15,196 nt of DNA from Dehalococcoidia bacterium (GCA_023228745.1 JALOAP010000026.1:1-15196); one strand, 5' to 3'; counted from the stretch's first letter, positions 6,071 to 13,625 are shown. Program-made: numbers and translations. The notes: generated by a model from the letters alone, not told the origin.

Positions 6071-6927
6071 GAGGCCAGGAACTCACGAACGAGGTTGATG
6101 AATACGTCGAACTGGTCGTGGTGCACCCAGTGGCCTGCTTTCTCGACTTTCGCCGTCTGGTAGTTGTGGAACGCGCTGAGGTCGAGCGTCGGAAAGCGCT
6201 TACCCCAGCTCTCCTGGCCCCAGATGATCAGCAGGGGTGAGCGAATCTGGTTCCAAAGGTCGCGGGCGTCCTCCATGTTGAACTCGTAGGGCGACCCCGC
6301 GTGGGTGAAGTTGTCGAACTTCCATGTGTAGCCGCCTTCCACCTCGCGAACGCCGGTTTCGGTGAGGTGCCGCGCGAGTTCGGGCGTCAGGTGCCTGTTC
6401 GCCTCCACCATGCGCGTAGTTGCGGCATCGAGGTTGGGGTAGACGCGCGGCTGGCGCTGTTCCAACTTGCGCATGCTTTCGACCCACTCGCGCATACGGC
6501 GGTGGGCAGGGCGCCGGGGGCCGGTGGCCCAGCCGAGGCCGCCGAGTCCTTCGACCGTGACGATCTTTCGCACTTTTTCGGGGAAGGTGCCGGCGTACTG
6601 CAGCGTGACACCGCCGCCGAGCGAGTGGGCGATGACATCGTAGGGCTCGCGGCCGATGGCCTCGCCGAGAGCGTGCATGTCGAGCGCATAGTCGATGATC
6701 GAATAGTCGCCCCCGAGCGACCATTCGGAGTCCCCGTGCCCACGGAGGTCGGGTACGTAGACGCAGTAGCGGTCGATGAGCGCTTGCGCGGTGCGGTCCC
6801 AGTTGCGGGCGTGGTCGCGGTTGCCGTGGACGAGAATGAGTGGTGGTTTGGATTCGTCGCCCCAGACGAGGTAGTGGAGCTTGAGGCGACGGGACGGCTC
6901 AGTGCCGAGTGAGGGGATGGGGCGCAA
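6067..6927 (-). CDS. Alpha/beta hydrolase
   Basis: The protein is 286 aa with no signal peptide. Family features in order: LILVHGNRDHARNWD (oxyanion HG motif, residues 31-44), VPDLRGHGDSEW (residues 58-69), nucleophile Ser102 in AHSLGG, a helical cap rich in Arg/Trp (about 135-215), PLLIIWGQESWGKRF (acid region) and catalytic His266 in KAGHWVHHDQ. Substrate cannot be told; such proteins include esterases, C-C hydrolases and haloperoxidase-like enzymes. The start is TTG 6927 (RPIPSLGTEPSRRL follows), since no ATG or GTG lies between it and the conserved region; there is no clear Shine-Dalgarno, so coupling to the upstream NUDIX gene (stop 14 nt before) is likely. It overlaps dsbA-like by 4 nt. 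Confidence 0.9.
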   Translation of the reverse strand: MRPIPSLGTEPSRRLKLHYLVWGDESKPPLILVHGNRDHARNWDRTAQALIDRYCVYVPDLRGHGDSEWSLGGDYSIIDYALDMHALGEAIGREPYDVIAHSLGGGVTLQYAGTFPEKVRKIVTVEGLGGLGWATGPRRPAHRRMREWVESMRKLEQRQPRVYPNLDAATTRMVEANRHLTPELARHLTETGVREVEGGYTWKFDNFTHAGSPYEFNMEDARDLWNQIRSPLLIIWGQESWGKRFPTLDLSAFHNYQTAKVEKAGHWVHHDQFDVFINLVREFLAS

Positions 6928-6941
6928 CGGCCGTGACTGCC

Positions 6942-7418
6942 TCAGGCTGAGGTCGCGAGTGCCATCCCGCGGGCGCGCGCTGCGCCGCGCACAACCCGTG
7001 CAACCTCCTCCGCGAGCGCAATGCCCTTCGCGTCCACACCGCGCTCGCGGAGCACATCTGCAGCAAGAAAGCGGGAGATGTAGGTCTCCGGTTCGAGCCA
7101 GCGCGCGACGACGTGTTCGTCGTTGAGCTGTGCGTCGGCACCCTGCGGGGCCGCAGCGTTGTAGACGAGGCAGAAGGCGGTCTCGCCGCCGTGGTCGTAG
7201 CTCATCACATCGGCGAGGGCGAGGTGGGCGGGATCTACTTCGATGGCGGTCTCTTCGCGCAGTTCGCGGACCGCCGCCTCTTCCGGGCGCTCACCGGGCT
7301 CGATGTGACCGCCGGGAAGGAACCAGCCGCCCGCGGAGAAGCCGGCAGCACGCTTCATCACGAGCAGCTCTGGCCCACGCCAGAGAGCGACCGCCGCAGA
7401 AAGTTCGAACTTGTGCAT
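6942..7418 (-). CDS. NUDIX hydrolase
   Basis: The protein is 158 aa. The NUDIX box runs from Gly37: GHIEPGE-RPEEAAV-RELREETAI, matching Gx5Ex7REUxEExGU except that the last Gly is Ala58, a common tolerated change. The glutamates that bind Mg2+ (RELREE, residues 51-56) are intact. These enzymes cleave nucleoside diphosphates linked to another group, such as oxidised nucleotides, ADP-ribose or NDP-sugars; the specific substrate is not readable. The C-terminal 50 residues are helical and Ala/Arg rich. ATG 7418 has GGAGG 9 nt upstream. It is the first gene of the operon NUDIX, alpha/beta hydrolase, DsbA-like. A terminator (7465-7491) separates it from the rhodanese upstream, so its promoter must lie in or next to that hairpin. 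Confidence 0.92.
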   Translation of the reverse strand: MHKFELSAAVALWRGPELLVMKRAAGFSAGGWFLPGGHIEPGERPEEAAVRELREETAIEVDPAHLALADVMSYDHGGETAFCLVYNAAAPQGADAQLNDEHVVARWLEPETYISRFLAADVLRERGVDAKGIALAEEVARVVRGAARARGMALATSA

Positions 7419-7464
7419 TCCCTGGCACCTCCTTGCCCGCCGCCGGATGGTATCGCAGAAACAG

Positions 7465-7491
7465 AAACCCCTCCCGAGCGGGGAGGGGTTT
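7465..7491 (-). terminator. Intrinsic terminator of the rhodanese gene
   Basis: AAACCCCTCCC (7465-7475) and GGGAGGGGTTT (7481-7491) form an 11-bp perfect stem with a 5-nt loop. On the minus strand the stem is followed by CTGTTTCTG, giving a T-rich tail after the rhodanese stop. On the plus strand the tail is shorter. Confidence 0.8.
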
Positions 7492-7514
7492 CGTTGACGT
7501 ACGTGGGAGGACGA

Positions 7515-7868
7515 CTACTCGTCGCCGGTGGGGTACCCGGCATCGACCCAGGCGATGGTGCCACCCTCGACATTGTAGAACTCGACACCATCGAGCCCTG
7601 CCGCAGTAGCGAACTCAGCCGCGAGCGCGCTGCGCTGGCCGGACTTGCAGATGAAGAGCACTTCCTTGTCGCCGGCGAACTCGCGGATCTGGTCGACCTG
7701 CGTCATGACGGTGTTCACGGGGATGAGGCGCACGCCGGTGGCGTGCACTTCTGCGTACTCGCCCGGATCGCGGACATCGACCATGACGGCCTCGCCCTTG
7801 TCGAGCTTTTCCTTTGCTTCCTGGACGGAAATGCGGGTGAATGGCTCCCGCGGATCCTTCGTGGCCAC
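7515..7868 (-). CDS. Single-domain rhodanese (sulfurtransferase)
   Basis: The protein is 117 aa. ISVQEAKEKLDKGEAVMVDVRDPGEYAEVHATGVRLIPV is the classical rhodanese first half. The active-site loop is CKSGQRS with Cys74, the six-residue loop of sulfur-transferring enzymes such as GlpE and PspE. The C-terminal VEFYNVEGGTIAWVDAGYP is the usual end. It carries persulfide sulfur to a thiol acceptor in the cytosol; no signal peptide is present. The start is GTG 7868 with AGGAG about 8 nt upstream; reading on to 8876 in the same frame gives residues antisense to the methyltransferase and is rejected. It is monocistronic, closed by the hairpin at 7465-7491, and divergent from the methyltransferase at 7980. 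Confidence 0.93.
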   Translation of the reverse strand: MATKDPREPFTRISVQEAKEKLDKGEAVMVDVRDPGEYAEVHATGVRLIPVNTVMTQVDQIREFAGDKEVLFICKSGQRSALAAEFATAAGLDGVEFYNVEGGTIAWVDAGYPTGDE

Positions 7869-7943
7869 GTGCCGAACTCCTGGGTGCTGTGTGCGATCGA
7901 GACTAACACAGGGTGGCGCAGCATCGCGAGTACCCGGGCACCA

Positions 7944-7972
7944 TTGCCAGCCGCAGAGGTGTCCTCCAGACT
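7944..7972 (+). promoter_or_regulatory. Putative promoter of the methyltransferase gene
   Basis: TTGCCA (7944-7949), 17 nt, CAGACT (7967-7972). The -10 ends 7 nt before ATG 7980, and no Shine-Dalgarno precedes that start. This fits a leaderless message. Confidence 0.4.
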
Positions 7973-7979
7973 GCGCGCC

Positions 7980-8819
7980 ATGAGCAATCCGCTGACACCG
8001 ACCGCCGAAGAAGCACTGGCCGAATGGGCCCGCCGGGTGCGCGCGAATCGCGACCAGGCGGAACGCGTGCGGGAAGGGGAAGCCCCCGCAGACTTCTACC
8101 GATCGGCGGCGACAAGCTTCCGTGCCGACCCTCGCCGGACGGATGAGCCCGTCCTCGAGATCCTCCGGGGGCTCGCGCAGCGCCACGAGACGTGGCTCGA
8201 TATCGGCGCCGGTGGCGGGCGCTACGCGCTCCCAATCGCGCTCCTGGCGCAGGAAGTCATCGCGGTCGAGCCATCGGAGGGTATGCGCGCGGTACTGCGC
8301 GAAAGCATGGCTGACTACGGCGTACCAAACGTGCGCATCGTGCCCGAGACCTGGCCAACGCAGACGCCCGTGGAGGCGGACGTGGCGCTGATTTCGCACG
8401 TCGGCTACGACATCGAAGACTTCGGGCCGTTCCTCGAGGCCATGGAGCGCGCGGCGAAACGCCTCTGCGTGGCCGTCTTCCTGGAACGATCGCCGGCTTC
8501 GGCAGCGGAGCCCTTCTGGCCGGAGGTGCACGGTGAGCCGCGGGAGCTCCTGCCGGCGCTGCGCGAGTTCATCGCACTCCAGCTCGCGCGCGGAAGGCTG
8601 TGCGAAGTCCAACTCACCAGCCGGCAACCGCTGACGTACGCGGACCGTGAAGCGCCGCTCGGCTGGCTGCGCACGCAGCTCTTCGTGCAACCGGACAGCG
8701 AGAAGGACCAGCGGGTAACAGCGGCCGTGAAGTCCCTTATGACCGAGCGCAACGGGCAGTGGGCGGTGTCGTGGGAGGGGCTGGCACTTGGCGTCGTCAC
8801 CTGGGAGCCACCGCGCTAG
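7980..8819 (+). CDS. Class I SAM-dependent methyltransferase
   Basis: The protein is 279 aa. Motif I of the Rossmann-like SAM site is WLDIGAGGGRYALPIA (residues 72-87); the acidic residue ending the second strand is in VIAVEPSEGM (residues 93-102). The stretch VEADVALISHVGYDIEDFGPFLEAMERAAKRLCVAV matches motifs around the fourth and fifth strands. The N-terminal 60 residues are helical (EEALAEWARRVRANRDQAERV) and may form a substrate lid. The C-terminal half does not reveal the substrate, so small molecule, lipid or nucleic acid remain open. ATG 7980 is chosen because the SAM-domain reading begins there and promoter-like hexamers lie just upstream. The lut genes follow after 46 nt but have their own promoter-like signal. 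Confidence 0.88.
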   Translation: MSNPLTPTAEEALAEWARRVRANRDQAERVREGEAPADFYRSAATSFRADPRRTDEPVLEILRGLAQRHETWLDIGAGGGRYALPIALLAQEVIAVEPSEGMRAVLRESMADYGVPNVRIVPETWPTQTPVEADVALISHVGYDIEDFGPFLEAMERAAKRLCVAVFLERSPASAAEPFWPEVHGEPRELLPALREFIALQLARGRLCEVQLTSRQPLTYADREAPLGWLRTQLFVQPDSEKDQRVTAAVKSLMTERNGQWAVSWEGLALGVVTWEPPR

Positions 8820-8830
8820 CCCGAGGGCCA

Positions 8831-8859
8831 TTGCATCGGCACCGGCACACAGGTAGCTT
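8831..8859 (+). promoter_or_regulatory. Putative promoter of the lutA-lutB operon
   Basis: TTGCAT (8831-8836), 17 nt, TAGCTT (8854-8859). The -10 ends 6 nt before ATG 8866, with no Shine-Dalgarno between, so transcription would start at the codon itself. Confidence 0.45.
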
Positions 8860-8865
8860 TCGCCA

Positions 8866-9585
8866 ATGGCTCGCATCGCACTTTTCGACCCGTGCTACCT
8901 TTCCACGCTCCGGCCGAACGACGCGATGTGTGCGAAACACGTACTCGAAGCGCTCGGCGACGACGTGACCCTCATCGATGGGCGGTGCTGCGGCCAGCCA
9001 GCGTACAACAGCGGCTTTCGCGACGAGGCGCGCTCCGTGGGGCGCGGTCTTCTGCGAGACGCACAACCCTTCGCCGCGATTGTCACGACATCCGGGTCGT
9101 GTACGACGATGGTGCAGCACTACCTCCCGGGGCTTTTTCCCGGTGAACGATCGCTCGGCGCGCAGAGCATCGCGAACCGCTTTCACGAATTCGTGTCGTA
9201 CGTCGCACAGCACCCAAACGTGGGGCAGCTTGGGCTCCGGCTGCGGGGGACGGTTGCCTATCACGACCCCTGCCACTTCCGGCGAGAATTGAAGGCCACA
9301 CCGCTGGCACTCGAACTGCTGGGCCGGGTCGAGGGGCTGGAGGTGCGCCGCCTGACCTACGAAGCGGAGTGCTGCGGGTTCGGTGGGTCGTTTAGCGTGA
9401 AGCTTCCGGAGATCTCGGTGGCGATGATGACAGCGAAGCTCGGCGACATCGCCGAAACGGGGGCGCGCGTACTTGTCTCACCCGACTTCTCCTGCCTGGC
9501 ACACCTGGACGCCGGGGCGCGCGGCATGGGCATGGAGCTCGAAGCCTGGACCTTCCCCGAACTCCTTTCGCGAGCGCTGGAATGA
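8866..9585 (+). CDS. lutA: LutA-type (Fe-S)-binding lactate utilization protein
   Basis: The protein is 239 aa, the usual LutA/YkgE length. Two CCG-domain repeats (DUF224/heterodisulfide reductase D type) are complete. The first is DPC (C10), RCCGQPAYNSG (C41/C42) and GSCTTM; the second is YHDPCH (C136) and ECCGFGGSFSVK (C169/C170). Such repeats hold iron-sulfur centres and pass electrons. With LutB and LutC the protein oxidises L-lactate to pyruvate in the cytosol, delivering electrons to the respiratory chain. The next gene starts within its stop (ATGA at 9582-9585), so the two are translationally coupled. The start ATG 8866 lacks a Shine-Dalgarno but is preceded by a promoter-like pair. 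Identity is firm; lactate as substrate is inferred from the family. Confidence 0.93.
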   Translation: MARIALFDPCYLSTLRPNDAMCAKHVLEALGDDVTLIDGRCCGQPAYNSGFRDEARSVGRGLLRDAQPFAAIVTTSGSCTTMVQHYLPGLFPGERSLGAQSIANRFHEFVSYVAQHPNVGQLGLRLRGTVAYHDPCHFRRELKATPLALELLGRVEGLEVRRLTYEAECCGFGGSFSVKLPEISVAMMTAKLGDIAETGARVLVSPDFSCLAHLDAGARGMGMELEAWTFPELLSRALE

Positions 9586-11345
9586 ACTACCACGAACGCG
9601 CTGCGCGGGAAATCCACGAGCACCAGCCATCGCAAACCGTGACGCCCATCATGCGGAAGCTGGTTGCAGACTCGGCAGCCATGCTCGCGCGCGGCCGGGA
9701 CGATGCGCGTACACGGGCAGAAGCCGCCCGCCAGCACGCCATCGACCACCTCGACGACCTGCACGAGCAGGTGCGCAAGCAGTTTGAAGCCCGCGGGATC
9801 GGCTATCACCGGGCGGAAACGGCGAGCGCGGCCGTCCGCCAGGTCCGGAGTCTGCTCGGGAACGCGAAACGCGTCGCGAAGTCGAAGACGATGGTCGGCG
9901 AGGAAGTTGGGCTGACCCATGCGCTCCGCAGCGCCGGCATCGACGTACTGGAGACGGACATCGGGGAGTACATCGTCGACATCGAAGGGCGCGGTCCGAG
10001 CCACATCACCGCGCCGGCGCTCCACCTGAACCGTGCCCGCATCCGCGAGATGCTGGCCCGCACCGGCGCGGACCTGCCCGACGACGACCCCACCCGGCTC
10101 TCGCAGCACATTCGCGATGTCGTCGGCGACTATTTCCGCGACTGCGACGCGGCGATCACCGGCGCGAATGCAGTGGTCGCATCGAGCGGGCGCCTCATGA
10201 TCGTCGAGAACGAAGGGAACGTGTCGCTCGGGGTGAGCCACCCGCGGCTGCACATCGTGATCACGGGGCTCGAGAAGGTGGTGGCCGACGAGGCGCGCGC
10301 ACTTGCGGTCCTCGAAGTGTTAGCACCGAGCGCAACCGCACAACCACTGACATCGTTTTCGCACTTTGTCGCAGACCCGCTGCCCGGGCAGGAACGGCAC
10401 GTGATCTTCGTGGACCACGGCCGCTCCCGCATCCTGCGCGATGCACGCTACCGCGACATCCTGAAGTGTATTCGCTGCGGCGCGTGCATGAACGCCTGTC
10501 CCGTGTACCGCGCTGCGGGCGGACTCTCGTACGGGTCGCCGTACATGGGACCGATTGGCGCGGTGGTTTCGCCGCTGCTCTGGCGCGACGGGCGCTACGC
10601 AGACCTGCCGTATGCATCGAGCCTTTGTGGGCGCTGCACGGAGGTCTGTCCGGCGGGAATCCCGCTGCACCGGATGCTGCTCGACCTTCGCGCTGACGCG
10701 GTTTCCCGCGGGCAGGTGGCGGGCCGGGCGGAACGCGCAGCATGGAGAGCGTGGGCACTGGGCTTCGGCGGTGCGACCCGCGCCCGGGCCATCTCCGCGC
10801 TCGGGCGGATTGGCCTGCGCAACGCGGGGCGGGCGTTGCGCGCCAGGGGCAGCGACCGCGATCCGCGGCTCCTCCCGGAGGTCTCGCCCGAGCGAGACCC
10901 GGCGAACCTCGACCCGGTGACGCCACCCAAGGAGACGGCACAACCGCCGCTCCCCGGGAGCAACGTCATCGGTATCGACGAAGTGATGCCGGACGACCCG
11001 CTGGAACTATTCCGGCAGCGCGCAGGGGCGCTGGGCGTACCCGTACTGGGCAGGGTCGAGCCGCGTAAGGGCGACCGGGAGGTACGGGCGGAGGCGGCGG
11101 TCGCCAGCACCGGGAGCGTGCTGCTGGTTGGCGATGCCGCTGCACGCCGCCCACTGCTCGCTGCCCGCCGGGTCGTCGTGCGAGTGGACCATCGCTCGGT
11201 GGTGGGCTACCCGGGCGACCTTGCGCCGTGGCTTGGCGACGGCGACGCATTGATCCTCACCGGCGCGAGCCGAACAGCGGACATCGAGAAGCAGCTTGTC
11301 CGTGGGATCCACGGGAGCGAGGAGCTCGTGGTCGTGCTCGAGTAG
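9582..11345 (+). CDS. lutB: LutB-type ferredoxin/LUD protein with a C-terminal LutC-like domain (fusion)
   Basis: The protein is 587 aa, about 110 longer than usual LutB/YkgF (near 475). Residues about 60-280 form the LUD domain, with GEEVGLTHALRSAGIDVLET, then ITAPALHLNR and SSGRLMIVENEGNVSLGVSH. Residues 296-306 are CIRCGACMNAC and 349-356 are CGRCTEVC, the two [4Fe-4S] motifs. After a Pro-rich linker (about 445-475) a second LUD-like piece begins at residue 476: LFRQRAGALGVPVLGRVEP, AAVASTGSVLLVG, and LTGASRTADIEKQLVRGIHG near the end. That is the pattern of LutC (TGPSRTADIE..LVxGVHGP), but the piece is only about 112 residues against about 200-240 for LutC. No separate lutC follows. I infer that LutABC is encoded here in two chains. 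Confidence 0.88.
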   Translation: MNYHERAAREIHEHQPSQTVTPIMRKLVADSAAMLARGRDDARTRAEAARQHAIDHLDDLHEQVRKQFEARGIGYHRAETASAAVRQVRSLLGNAKRVAKSKTMVGEEVGLTHALRSAGIDVLETDIGEYIVDIEGRGPSHITAPALHLNRARIREMLARTGADLPDDDPTRLSQHIRDVVGDYFRDCDAAITGANAVVASSGRLMIVENEGNVSLGVSHPRLHIVITGLEKVVADEARALAVLEVLAPSATAQPLTSFSHFVADPLPGQERHVIFVDHGRSRILRDARYRDILKCIRCGACMNACPVYRAAGGLSYGSPYMGPIGAVVSPLLWRDGRYADLPYASSLCGRCTEVCPAGIPLHRMLLDLRADAVSRGQVAGRAERAAWRAWALGFGGATRARAISALGRIGLRNAGRALRARGSDRDPRLLPEVSPERDPANLDPVTPPKETAQPPLPGSNVIGIDEVMPDDPLELFRQRAGALGVPVLGRVEPRKGDREVRAEAAVASTGSVLLVGDAAARRPLLAARRVVVRVDHRSVVGYPGDLAPWLGDGDALILTGASRTADIEKQLVRGIHGSEELVVVLE

Positions 11346-11385
11346 TCTCTATCGCCTATTTGCGCCGCCCACTACCATCTGCCGC

Positions 11386-12012
11386 ATGGCGATCGAGATC
11401 ACCTGGCTTGGCCGCACCTGCTTCCGGCTCAAGGGCCGCGAAGGCGTCGTCGTGACCGACCCGGTCCCACCCGATTCCGGCTACTCGCTCGGCAAGCTGA
11501 GCGCCGACGTCGTGACACTGAGCCGGAGAGCTGACCCGGCCTACAGCTACCATGAAGGCGTCGATGGTGACCCCGTGTTGCTCGACGCGCCCGGCGAATA
11601 CGAAGTTGGCGGCATTCTTGTGAACTCCTTCGCGACCCAAAGCCCGAACGGGATGCGCAACATGCTGTTCGTGGTTGAGCTCGAAGGGATGCGCATCGCG
11701 CACCTTGGTGTTATCTCGCCAGAGGCAGCGAAACGGCTCGATGACATCAAGGGCGTCGATATCCTGCTGCTTCCCGTCGGTGGTGCCGGCTCACTCACCG
11801 GCGCGCTGGCCACCGATGTGATGGCCACGGTCGACGCCAAGCTCGCCATCCCGATGCACTACCGCACGGATGCCGAGACGATGGCGCTGGACCCGCTCGA
11901 CAAGTTCCTGAAGGAGACCGGCTCGAAGCCGGAACCGGAACCGAAGATCACGATCACCAAGACGCAGCTCCCCACGGAGCTCACGGTTCGGGTGCTCGAA
12001 CCCCGCTCATAG
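11386..12012 (+). CDS. MBL-fold (metallo-beta-lactamase superfamily) protein, metal site apparently lost
   Basis: The protein is 208 aa. The overall pattern is that of UlaG/COG2220-like MBL-fold proteins: ITWLGRTCFRLKG, VVVTDPVPPDSGYSLG, ADVVTLS, LLDAPGEYEVGGILV, MLFVVELEGMRIAHLG, VDILLLPVGGAGSL and LAIPMHYRTD. Where the family has the zinc motif SHxHxDH just after VTxS, this protein reads SRRADPAYSY. The His in WLGHSCF is Arg, and the Asp after HLG is Val. Only His of HLG and of PMHY remain, so metal binding and hydrolysis are doubtful. No Shine-Dalgarno precedes ATG 11386, but TACCAT (11373-11378) ends 7 nt before it. It lies 40 nt after lutB and overlaps the tupC stop by 6 nt. Confidence 0.85.
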   Translation: MAIEITWLGRTCFRLKGREGVVVTDPVPPDSGYSLGKLSADVVTLSRRADPAYSYHEGVDGDPVLLDAPGEYEVGGILVNSFATQSPNGMRNMLFVVELEGMRIAHLGVISPEAAKRLDDIKGVDILLLPVGGAGSLTGALATDVMATVDAKLAIPMHYRTDAETMALDPLDKFLKETGSKPEPEPKITITKTQLPTELTVRVLEPRS

Positions 12013-12966
12013 TTCTCCACCGGCTTCGAAGCGGAGCACGGCCCCGGTGGGGGCGCTCACTTCGATCCGGGGCGGCAGTTCGCCCTCGCCGGGCGGAAGG
12101 CTCACGGAGACCTGAACACCCGCGATGGTGCCCCAGGCTTCGCGCCGAATACCGAGGTCGAGCACGTCCTCGACATCCATGACAAAGGGAACGTCACCCG
12201 GTGCGGCGCGGAGCACGCGAGGAGCGATGGCCACGACGCCACCGTCTTTCGTGGGGATGATGGTGTAGCCAAGGAAACGGGCGGTCGCGGCGTCGGGTGG
12301 GCGAGCGAACACGCCGGCACGGGAGCCCGCAGCGCGCACGCGCCCCCCGATGAGCACCACCATCTCGTCTGCGAGCCGGAGCGCCTCGTCGCGGTCATGG
12401 GTGACGACGATGGTTGTGCTGGCGAACTGGCGGAGCAAGCGCGGAAGGTCGTGAAGCAGTTGGCGACGGCCCGGCGCGTCGAGCCCCGCGAGGGGCTCAT
12501 CGAGCAGGGTCACGGGTGCGCGCAGAGCGAGCGCGCGTGCCAGGTTGGCGCGCTGCGACTCGCCGCCGCTGAGCCTGCGGGCGTCGCGGTGAAGCAGTGG
12601 TTCGATGCCACAGGCGGCGGCCGCTTCCCGAATGCGCGATTCACGTTCCGCAGCGGGGACGTGGCGCAGCCGCAGCGCCAGGTCCAGGTTCGAGGCAACC
12701 GACCCCGTGACGAACACCGGCGCCTGAAACGCGTAGGCCACGGCCTCGCGCACCAGCTTCGGTGTGACAGCGTTGCCATCGATTAGCACGCGCCCGGCGG
12801 TGGGGCGCTCAAGTGCGGAGATGAGGCGCAAGAGCGTCGACTTCCCGGAGCCATTCGGGCCGACAAGGGCAGTGACCCGCCCCTGCGCGAAGCGTAGCGC
12901 GGGGATATCGAGCACGAGCTGCCGGCCGCGTGCGAAGCGGAGCTGTTCGCAGCGAATGTCGTTCAC
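12007..12966 (-). CDS. tupC: Tungstate ABC transporter ATP-binding protein
   Basis: The protein is 319 aa from GTG 12966, or 327 aa from ATG 12990. Walker A is GPNGSGKST, the signature is LSGGESQRANLARAL, Walker B is VTLLDEPLAGLD, and the H-loop is VTHDRDEAL. The Q-loop appears as AYAFQAPV. It energises import of tungstate or molybdate. I prefer GTG 12966 because it overlaps the tupB stop as GTGA and gives a family-like start (NDIRCEQLRFARGRQLVLDI); ATG 12990 would overlap by 28 nt. After about residue 215 there is an extra beta-rich tail of roughly 100 residues (FLGYTIIPTKDGG, PFVMDVEDVLDLGIRREAWG) that resembles a TOBE/MOP-type regulatory domain. Its stop overlaps the MBL-fold gene by 6 nt, tail to tail. 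Confidence 0.88.
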   Translation of the reverse strand: MNDIRCEQLRFARGRQLVLDIPALRFAQGRVTALVGPNGSGKSTLLRLISALERPTAGRVLIDGNAVTPKLVREAVAYAFQAPVFVTGSVASNLDLALRLRHVPAAERESRIREAAAACGIEPLLHRDARRLSGGESQRANLARALALRAPVTLLDEPLAGLDAPGRRQLLHDLPRLLRQFASTTIVVTHDRDEALRLADEMVVLIGGRVRAAGSRAGVFARPPDAATARFLGYTIIPTKDGGVVAIAPRVLRAAPGDVPFVMDVEDVLDLGIRREAWGTIAGVQVSVSLPPGEGELPPRIEVSAPTGAVLRFEAGGEL

Positions 12967-13625
12967 CGGACCCGGCGCTGCTGCACCCATGTCAGGAGCA
13001 GCCCGAGTGCCATGGCGTTGGCGTTCTGCCCACGGCTGGTCTCGGTGACGATGGCGGTGGTGAGCACCCGCGTTTCGCCGCGCAAGTTGCCGCCAACCGT
13101 CATGGACGCCCCGACTTCGGAGATAACCGAGCCGAAGCCGGCTATCACGGCGGCGAGAATGCCGATCTGGGCCTCACGCGCGATGAGCCAAAGGGTCCGC
13201 AGCCGCCCGGCACCAAGCACGGCGAGCAGGTCCGGCAGCTCCCGCGGGAGCGCCTGCACGGCGGCCGTTGTGAAGCCCACCACCAGCGGGAGTGAGATGA
13301 GGAACTGCGCGATGACCATGGCGCGCTTCGTGTAAATCAGTTCCATCTCGCCGAAGGGGCCGCTGCGGACCAGGAGCAGCCAGACGACGAGGCCCGCCAC
13401 AACCGGCGGGACACCCATCCCCGTGTTGACGACGCCGAGCGCGAGCGTGCGGCCGGGGAAGCGTCCGCGCGCGAGGGCATACCCGGTGGGCACGCCGACC
13501 ATCATCGCGAGCAGGGTCGCACTGCCCGAGACGACGACGGTGCGAAGGGCGATCTCGCGCAATTCCGGGTCGCCAGTGGCGATGAGCCGGATCGCTTCGC
13601 GGAACCCCTCCCAGATCGCTTCCAT
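12963..13625 (-). CDS. tupB: Tungstate ABC transporter permease
   Basis: The protein is 220 aa, with four clear membrane segments: about 28-50, 58-85, 100-125 and 150-172. The cytoplasmic coupling loop to the ATPase is seen in PRELPDLLAVLGAGRLRTLW (EAA-like). SEVGASMTVGGNLRGETRVLTTAIV is the strongly conserved TupB/ModB-type segment. It forms the membrane channel for the oxyanion. The last hydrophobic stretch (ANAMALGLLLTWVQQRR) is only about 13 residues and looks shorter than the final helix of other TupB proteins as I remember them. ATG 13625 follows tupA by 15 nt, with GGCAGG/GGGAG as ribosome site. Its stop overlaps tupC. Confidence 0.9.
   Translation of the reverse strand: MEAIWEGFREAIRLIATGDPELREIALRTVVVSGSATLLAMMVGVPTGYALARGRFPGRTLALGVVNTGMGVPPVVAGLVVWLLLVRSGPFGEMELIYTKRAMVIAQFLISLPLVVGFTTAAVQALPRELPDLLAVLGAGRLRTLWLIAREAQIGILAAVIAGFGSVISEVGASMTVGGNLRGETRVLTTAIVTETSRGQNANAMALGLLLTWVQQRRVR

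Noticed and set aside
7869..8876. Upstream extension of the rhodanese reading frame (minus strand)
   Set aside because: The extra 336 residues are antisense to the methyltransferase. The rhodanese has a good GTG start with AGGAG at 7868.
9357..10253. Minus-strand ORF of about 298 codons opposite lutA/lutB
   Set aside because: It is antisense to two recognised genes; no motif, and composition typical of a shadow frame.
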